From NCBI GenBank assembly GCA_033239525.1, contig BSYO01000013.1, positions 3,558,501 to 3,622,500 of the forward strand: DNA of 64,000 nucleotides. Reading direction: 5' to 3'. Source of the DNA: Nepenthes gracilis. Taxonomy: Eukaryota; Streptophyta; Magnoliopsida; Caryophyllales; Nepenthaceae. Position 1 is the first letter of the stretch. Each line of letters begins with the position of its first letter. The notes beneath the pieces are model-generated. The model worked only from the letters and a program-made list of their open reading frames with translations, did no database searches and had not been told where the DNA came from. The position numbers and the translations under genes are program-made. Below, piece after piece: positions 58,587 to 64,000 of this stretch.

Positions 58587-59571
58587 TATAAAATAAATTT
58601 CATAAAAAAATTTAAAATTCACCATATATTTTTTACTACCGGCAACGCGGTCGGTCTTTCCGTATTAAATATCTCACCCACCTATAATTAATTTATTATA
58701 TGCTTATTAGATAAAGAATTTATTTTAATTTTAATTAATTTTATGTATAAATTTAAAAAATTATAGATAAGTATAATAAATATTATTATGTTTTATGGAA
58801 TATTTAAGTGAAAACACTCGACCCAGCTCCCATTTCGTTTCCTGGAGAAAGTGTTCACTACTTCTGCAATTATTCATCATTGAAAAATGACGGCAAGAAG
58901 ACATTTTTAAAATAATTTTGTAGATATTTTTAATAAAATAATATTTTGACAATTTATTTATATTAATAGATTTATATAAAAATTTAGATAAAGAAATATC
59001 AATTTATTTAAAGATATTTATAAAATATTTCTCTTAAAAAATTATTTTTACAAAAAATATTTTCAGCTATAAAAAAAAAGTTTGTTTGACTGAAGTATGG
59101 AGAAAATAAAATTAAGATAAATAGTGGTTTATAAAAAAATTACAAATAAAAATAGCTCAATAATAGATTTTGTATTGTTAATGAGAATTTACAAATTCAT
59201 TATTAGTAACATAAAATATTTTTAATAATATTTAATCAATTCATTTAATATCAAGTAGGCAGAGTTTTACCGTGTTGTGCCATCAATCATTATTTTTTTA
59301 AAATGTTGAATATTTAATAAAATAAATAGAATATGATACATTTTTATAATATTATATCTATTTTATTTTTTATCTTATATGTATAATTTTATTTATTAAA
59401 TAATGGATCCGTGCCTAAATGGTAAAAAATTAGAAACTTTTATTATATGAGTAAAAGTTTAATATATTCAACAAGAAATGAATTAAATTTAAAGTTTAAG
59501 ATTTATACAATATCTAAAAATTCTTACACACAATAATTGATAAGAATTATTAATTAAAAATAATATACTTG
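58587..59571. other. AT-rich intergenic spacer
   Basis: No gene is supported. The sequence is plain AT-rich. The frames at 58503-58691 and 58761-58952 are low-complexity frames. Confidence 0.6.
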
Positions 59572-59869
59572 TGATGGGTCCAATAACCATGGTTAATGGG
59601 TCCAATAACCATGGTTAATGGGTCGTCGCCAATGGCAGTTCTACAATCCAACATATTTCTTTCAAATTAAAAGTCGCATTACTTTTTGGTAAGCGAATAC
59701 AATTGCGAGTTAAATCAGTAAAGCAAAGTTTCTCAAGTATTGATGGACAAGTTGGAGAAGCTTGAAAAGGTTCCATAAGGTTCGGAGAATGGCATAGTCG
59801 TTGCTAGCCGATCTCCAATGAGAGTAAGCTGGCAGCTAGGAGATCCTCGACTCTCCTCTCATCCAGGAG

Positions 59870-60140
59870 GCCCCTTAGCACTCCGCCCTTCCGAGGCCCT
59901 CTGCCGCTAGGAGGCCCTGGGCCCTCCTACAGCCCGGAGGCCTTCAGCCCTCCGCCGCCATGAGGCCCTCGGCCCTCCTACTGTCCAGAGGCCCTTAATC
60001 CTCCATCCAGGAGGCACGGAGACCCTCAGCCCTCCGCCAGCACGGAGGCCCTTAACCCTCCATCCGGGAGGCACAGAGGCCATCAGCCCTCCGCCAACCA
60101 GGAGGCCTTCAACCCTCCGTCTTGGAGTCACGATCCCTCT
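59870..60140. repeat. GGAGGCCCT/CAGCCCTCCGCC minisatellite
   Basis: Around ten alternating half-units such as GGAGGCCTTCAGCCCTCCGC and ATCCGGGAGGCACAGAGGCC, with a higher-order period of about 55 bp. Its reverse complement gives the repetitive R/G/L/P-rich frame at 59907-60218, which is not a gene. Confidence 0.85.
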
Positions 60141-60239
60141 ATCCCATAGCCAGGAAGCTCGTAGTCCAAGGGTTGACCCACCGCTCAGGTAACAAGAATG
60201 TTTACTTACTAGTACCATTTAGTCCTTCTTCTTAAAGCT

Positions 60240-60552
60240 CGTAGTCGCTTGCGCTACTGTAAGCCGCCCCTCCGTCGGGCGCACCTGTAAGCCGCCCTTC
60301 GCGGGCGCGCCTCTAAGTCGCCTATCTGCTGGACGCACCACCAAGCCGCCCTCCGTGGGCGTGCCTCTAAGACGCCCCTCTACGGGCGCACCTGTAAGTC
60401 GCCCTCCGCGGGCGCACCTCCAAGCCGCCCCTCGGCGGGCGCACCTCCAAGCCGCCCCTCTGCGGGCTCACTAATAAGTCGCCCCTTTGTCAGGCGCACT
60501 CCAAGTTGCCCTCCGCGGGCGTATAGGTAAGTCGCCCCTCTGCCGGGTGCAT
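60240..60552 (+). repeat. Eleven-unit 26-28 bp minisatellite
   Basis: Eleven successive units follow the consensus GTAAGCCGCCCCTCCGCGGG then CGCACCT, varying at a few positions each. This is the cleanest array of the motif found in five LTRs of this window. Confidence 0.92.
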
Positions 60553-60838
60553 TCATGGAGCTCTAGCCTCCAAATACATCCCTCTCACACTCCCTTCATT
60601 AATGCATCTTTGCATTCTCACATGCATTCCTTCGTTTATTGCGGAAGATTTCTAACTTGAACGTCGGAGTGTCAACGGGGGATAACCCCCCGTTGGTCTC
60701 TGACCTCTTATTTATGGTTTGTGTTGTGCAGGTTCTTGGTCATCAGCGACGGAGACCGGACCAGATCCAGATCAACCCGCAACGGAAGATTAAAAAGTTC
60801 CATAATCCGTACAATAACCGGGGACCCGGGACGCAACA

Positions 60839-61310
60839 ATTTAGTAAAAATATTTTTTTAAAAAAAAAATTAAAAACTGAATAAAATAGTTCTAATAACT
60901 CTTTAGCGTTCAAATATCTGTTCAATATCAAACATAAAACTAATCAAAATAGTTTCAAATTTAAACAATTCTTGAAGATACATAAAATATAAGATGATAA
61001 TAAGAATTATTAATCAACATGCTTAAATTAAAAATAAATATAAATTTAAATTTAAATATAAATATCCAATTTTAAAATTACTTCCATTTACATCTCATTT
61101 TTTCTACCCTTTATTAATCCCAATAATTTATGTTAATTTCTAATTTCATACCAACATATATTTTGAATTAAGCATGATTTGAAATACACAAAAATATCAT
61201 GCTTCTAATCTAATAAAAAAGAGAGAAAGAATATATAAAATGAAGAAACTTAGATGAAGAATTATAACTTACAAGAGGAAAGTATGAAAAAGCACGTTTC
61301 GGTGCTCACG
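60839..61310. other. AT-rich spacer
   Basis: Nothing recognisable was seen between the Tat-like LTR and the Sirevirus-like LTR. Confidence 0.6.
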
Positions 61311-62299
61311 TGTTTCGACCCCGTTACAAGTATAGCGGAAGCAATAAAATAAATTAATTAAATTAAATATCCGATACACGTAAATGATATTTAACTCTAG
61401 ATGTATAAACAACTAATAAGCATGCACAATATGTATATAATAATGAGCAACAATAATAAAGACCCGATTTTTGGTGACGAAGTGAAAACTCGATACCCAC
61501 GGTATCGAGAAAAACACTCCGGGCTTCAACGGCCAGGGAAGCAATGCACTATGAAAATCAACTTACAGCCCGGGTGGTAACGACGCGCTAACCTAGCCGA
61601 CTTACTCCCGACACGTGATCCCTACCAAGGAACTCCTTGGATTTGCCAGCAACAACTAACCGACACCTTCCGGTCTTCAAGCCACTCTTCCCTCTCGTGC
61701 CACTTGAATTGCCAATCACGAACGGATCTCCTTCTTCACGAACCAAAGTCTTCAACAATGGTAGAAGGCAAACTTTCAATGGTGAAAGAAGGTGGGTGAG
61801 AAAACTATTTAGAACTTGTAGAGCAATGTTGTAGAGATTAGTTTTCTCAAGAGAAGAAACAATAATCTTGAAGTATGAGAGGGTTTTCTTCTCAAAGAGG
61901 CACGCCCATCAAGTCTGCAGAATTCCTTAGGGTTCAAAAATATAAGTCTCATATTTATATTGGAGCCAAAAACGCGTTCAAAAATCTGCCCGTTGGGCCG
62001 CCGCTCGAGCGGGGCTCGAGCGTGCGGCGAGCGGCCATGGGGCGAGCAGCGAGCGGCCGTAGTTCTGGTTTATCGGCTCGAGCGGCTAGTGAGCGAGCAT
62101 CGAGCGGCCCTCATTCTGGATTATGAGCTCGAGCGGCAAGCGGGCACCAGGCGAGCGGGCGGCCCTTGAACCGTGCTCGAGCGAGTGGAGGGCGGACCAA
62201 TGAATTTTAATGAATTTTAAACCGGCAACCCACAACCCGACATCAATAAAATAATACATATGGTCACGGAATATGCCAATAAGACAAATGTCTCTAACA
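61311..62299 (-). mobile_element. 3' LTR of a Sirevirus-like copia element
   Basis: On the minus strand it begins TGTTAGAGACATTTG right after a GGGGGAGAT polypurine tract and ends GGGTCGAAACA (TGTT...AACA). A TATA-like ATATAAATAT lies near 61951-61960, followed by a transcribed-looking R/U5 half. The U3 part (61990-62200) is GC-rich with many CGAGCGG motifs. The left boundary is the best TG/CA match; TG at 61303 is an alternative. The partner LTR is beyond the window, so the target duplication cannot be checked. Confidence 0.8.
62042..62143. repeat. 51-bp tandem duplication with GCTCGAGC motifs in LTR
   Basis: Two copies with period 51 (62042-62092 and 62093-62143) start GCGAGCAkCGAGCGGCC and contain GGCTCGAGCGGC / GAGCTCGAGCGGC. 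Further CGAGCGG motifs extend to both sides (61995-62190), several inside GCTCGAGC palindromes. Confidence 0.85.
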
Positions 62300-62760
62300 A
62301 TCTCCCCCTTTGGCAATTCCGTGACAAAACTCAGAAAATAAATAAATACAAGTGAATCACGGGTTCAGACACCACCGAGATAGAACCCGTGTACATGAAA
62401 ACCTACGCCTAATAATACAAAAAAAATACATAAAACAATGTAACTATCTATGGAGAGCTGCTGAGGCGATGTGATGAAAACCTACTTGACTGCCTGTATC
62501 ACTTCAGTTTCCTGGTCAAGCAAGGTTAGTACCAACAGGACAAAAAATAATAACAATTTAATGGCATACATGGTACATAGGCATGAGAACATACAATAAT
62601 GTAACATACAACAAGACTCCCCCTAATGAGAATAAACAGGACTCCCCCTCAAGTAATAATAATTTGAACTAACATGCAAATAGAATGCACCCCTAATCTC
62701 CCCCAATCAAACTCCCCCTAAATCAAACGCCCCCTATAAAGAGATCAAGTCTCCCCCTTT
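62300..62760 (-). promoter_or_regulatory. Multiple polypurine tracts upstream of the 3' LTR
   Basis: On the minus strand GGGGGAG-type tracts occur at about 62750, 62728 (GGGGGCG), 62711, 62697, 62641, 62616 and finally 62301, immediately next to the LTR. The last is in the position of the plus-strand primer for reverse transcription. Repeated polypurine tracts before the 3' LTR are a described feature of Sireviruses. Confidence 0.75.
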
Positions 62761-64000
62761 TTGTCACGAATAGCCAAGGGGTAATTTAGCTCACTTTTCT
62801 TAATCCAGACTTGTCTCACGGAATACATTTTTGCGTTCAACCTATTTACTTGTGCATCCAAATGCTGAAGGTAATCAACAAACTTATTCAATTTTAGCCC
62901 TGGTCTTTGGTTGTGCAAAAGATTCATGGTGTAGCACCTTGGACGAATGTGACCAACTTTCCCACATGCATGATAGGTAGGCACAAACTTAGGGATGAAA
63001 GAATTATTTATGGCCTTGTGATTACCTAGATTAGATGAGCCAAATTTGTTATTCACACGTTGAGGTACAGCCTTGATGTCTTTGGGTGTGTGAGCATGAT
63101 TATGTGAAATTTTCTTGGCGGGAACAAAAACAGTTTTAGGTTTTATGTCATTACGAACAATATTTGCAGCATATCCCAAACCCTGTTTATTTCCACCACT
63201 TTTTCCCAACCCAAGCATATGATCTAATTTTGTAGACCCATTTGAGAATTGTTTTAAATCTTTTCTCGTGGCCTCCAGTTCAGATTCCAAGGTCGTGATT
63301 TGTTTAGAAGATGAGATTTTTAAATCCACAAATTCTTGGCGTTTAGTATCAACCTTGGATTGTAGAGATATTTTTTCCTTTTCCAAATCGATGATCCTAC
63401 TGTTTAGGGTTCTATTTAATTTTTTAACTTTCAAACATTCCCTAAACAATTTATCGTAAGCTTCTTGAAGGCCATCAAATTCAGCTTCTGACTCGGCCTC
63501 AGAGTCATCAGATTGATCAATATTGTCTACTGAATTTCCACACATGGAGGTCATAAAAGCCATGTACTTGACCGGCCCATTTTCAGAACATGGTTCACCC
63601 TCTTCTTCTTCGTCATCACTTAGGGTCAAATTAGCTTTAAAGGCTTGACCTCGTTGGCGTTTAAGATTAGGGCATTCAGACCGATAGTGGCTAAAGCCTT
63701 TGCATTCATGACATTGAACTCTTTGAGTAGTTTTTGATTTGGAATCCCTAAGCTCATGTCGATCTTTCTTCTCAAATTTATGTGATCGTTTTAAGTCCAC
63801 ATCTAATTTCTCTGACGAAGAGGTCTTTTTCCTTAAGAATTTTTTAAAATTCTTAACAAATAACGAAAAATCGTCATCACTACACGATTCTTCATTGGAA
63901 TCCCGATTTCGCTCTTCCCTACTTGATTTTAAGGCAATTGATTTTTGTTTCTTTGATTGAGGCAATGTGAGCTCATACGTTTGTAGGGATCCTACAAGTT
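62745..64000 (-). CDS. Sirevirus-like copia Gag, C-terminal part (runs off window)
   Basis: An open frame enters from the right edge. Its first residues, LVGSLQTYELTLPQSKKQKS, are the end of the UBN2 Gag domain, so the true start lies outside. Next come an acidic ESCSDDD stretch, a zinc knuckle CHECKGFSHYRSEC (63672-63713), a long coiled coil rich in K/E/L (about 63240-63480), and a second knuckle-like YHACGKVGHIRPRCY (about 62930-62975) with tyrosine where the first cysteine is expected. It ends VWIKKSELNYPLAIRDKKGE then T and stop. Gag builds the cytoplasmic particle and binds RNA. The odd point is that no protease, integrase or reverse transcriptase follows: the polypurine region and LTR begin within bases of the stop. 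The last dozen residues may derive from the end of a deleted pol. The frame is otherwise intact, so the copy is young compared with the other copia relics here. Confidence 0.88.
   Translation of the reverse strand, partial: LVGSLQTYELTLPQSKKQKSIALKSSREERNRDSNEESCSDDDFSLFVKNFKKFLRKKTSSSEKLDVDLKRSHKFEKKDRHELRDSKSKTTQRVQCHECKGFSHYRSECPNLKRQRGQAFKANLTLSDDEEEEGEPCSENGPVKYMAFMTSMCGNSVDNIDQSDDSEAESEAEFDGLQEAYDKLFRECLKVKKLNRTLNSRIIDLEKEKISLQSKVDTKRQEFVDLKISSSKQITTLESELEATRKDLKQFSNGSTKLDHMLGLGKSGGNKQGLGYAANIVRNDIKPKTVFVPAKKISHNHAHTPKDIKAVPQRVNNKFGSSNLGNHKAINNSFIPKFVPTYHACGKVGHIRPRCYTMNLLHNQRPGLKLNKFVDYLQHLDAQVNRLNAKMYSVRQVWIKKSELNYPLAIRDKKGET

Larger units (their letters stand above)
59572..60838 (+). 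mobile_element. LTR, Tat-like, with two minisatellites
   Basis: It starts TGATGGGTCCAATAACC, the same start (in sense orientation) as the end of the LTR at 21033. Near the right end it has CTAACTTGAACGTCGGAGTG and CAGCGACGGAGACCGGACC, the conserved blocks of the family. The likely end is GGGACGCAACA (60838). The flanking pentamers (ACTTG, ATTTA) do not match, so it is either truncated or the product of recombination between elements. Two GGGTCCAATAACCATGGTTA copies with a 22-bp period sit at its very start (59576-59619). Confidence 0.75.

Noticed and set aside
59907..60218. Repetitive 103-codon frame on the minus strand
   Set aside because: It translates a minisatellite in an LTR and has no other support.
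60240..60552. Regularly spaced repeats that look like a CRISPR array
   Set aside because: Units are contiguous with no unique spacers, and the context is a plant LTR.

Overview
The window reads as nuclear DNA of a eudicot plant. It is AT-rich, with long gene-poor stretches, intronless plant-type genes, 5-bp target-site duplications, tRNA-derived SINE remains and lineages of LTR retrotransposon typical of land plants. Nothing prokaryotic or organellar was seen. The species cannot be named from the sequence.

Only three protein genes can be supported as host genes. The first is an intronless group-S-type bZIP transcription factor (9039-9524, +) with a G-box, TATA box and pyrimidine-rich leader in front. 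The other two are small intronless DUF688-type proteins that are paralogues of each other (35406-35876, -; 48806-49279, +). They lie 13 kb apart in divergent orientation. Two further stretches look like parts of transcription units but give no confident protein: 36990-40563 on the minus strand, with a telo-box and a CT-rich leader, and 44541-45361 on the plus strand, a GC-rich leader now interrupted by a solo LTR.

Most of the rest is transposon debris, and much of it can be resolved to the base. (1) Seven LTRs start TGAT and mostly end ATCA (Ty3/Gypsy, Tat-like by their shared motifs): 14397-15472, 21033-22435, 24505-25521, 40724-41816, 43078-44272, 56739-58581 and 59572-60838. Three have perfect 5-bp target duplications and two have duplications with one mismatch, so they are solo LTRs. 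Five of the seven carry internal minisatellites built on a 26-30 bp unit. A decayed Tat-type gag lies at 53186-53990. (2) A second LTR family with TGTTGG...CCAACA ends is present as solo LTRs at 19125-19999 and 45367-46914, both with perfect target duplications, and as an older copy near 10265-11095. (3) Two decayed Ty1/copia elements (about 26690-29755 and 30915-34290) each keep only gag and protease between their LTRs and share the same missing region. (4) The right end holds a younger Sirevirus-like copia element on the minus strand. Its gag runs off the window, and the gag is followed directly by polypurine tracts and the LTR with no pol. The first 39 bases of the window are the tip of another LTR of the same family. 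(5) DNA-transposon derivatives include two PIF/Harbinger-like MITEs with TTA target duplications and trinucleotide-repeat cores, and two foldback elements. (6) A tRNA-derived SINE relic lies just downstream of the second DUF688 gene.

No new multi-gene system was found. The points most worth checking are the cysteine in the bZIP basic region (the position used for redox control in Fos/Jun), the gag-only copia elements, the shared minisatellites inside solo LTRs, and the paired GTCAAC/GTTGAC motifs that recur in unrelated LTR families.
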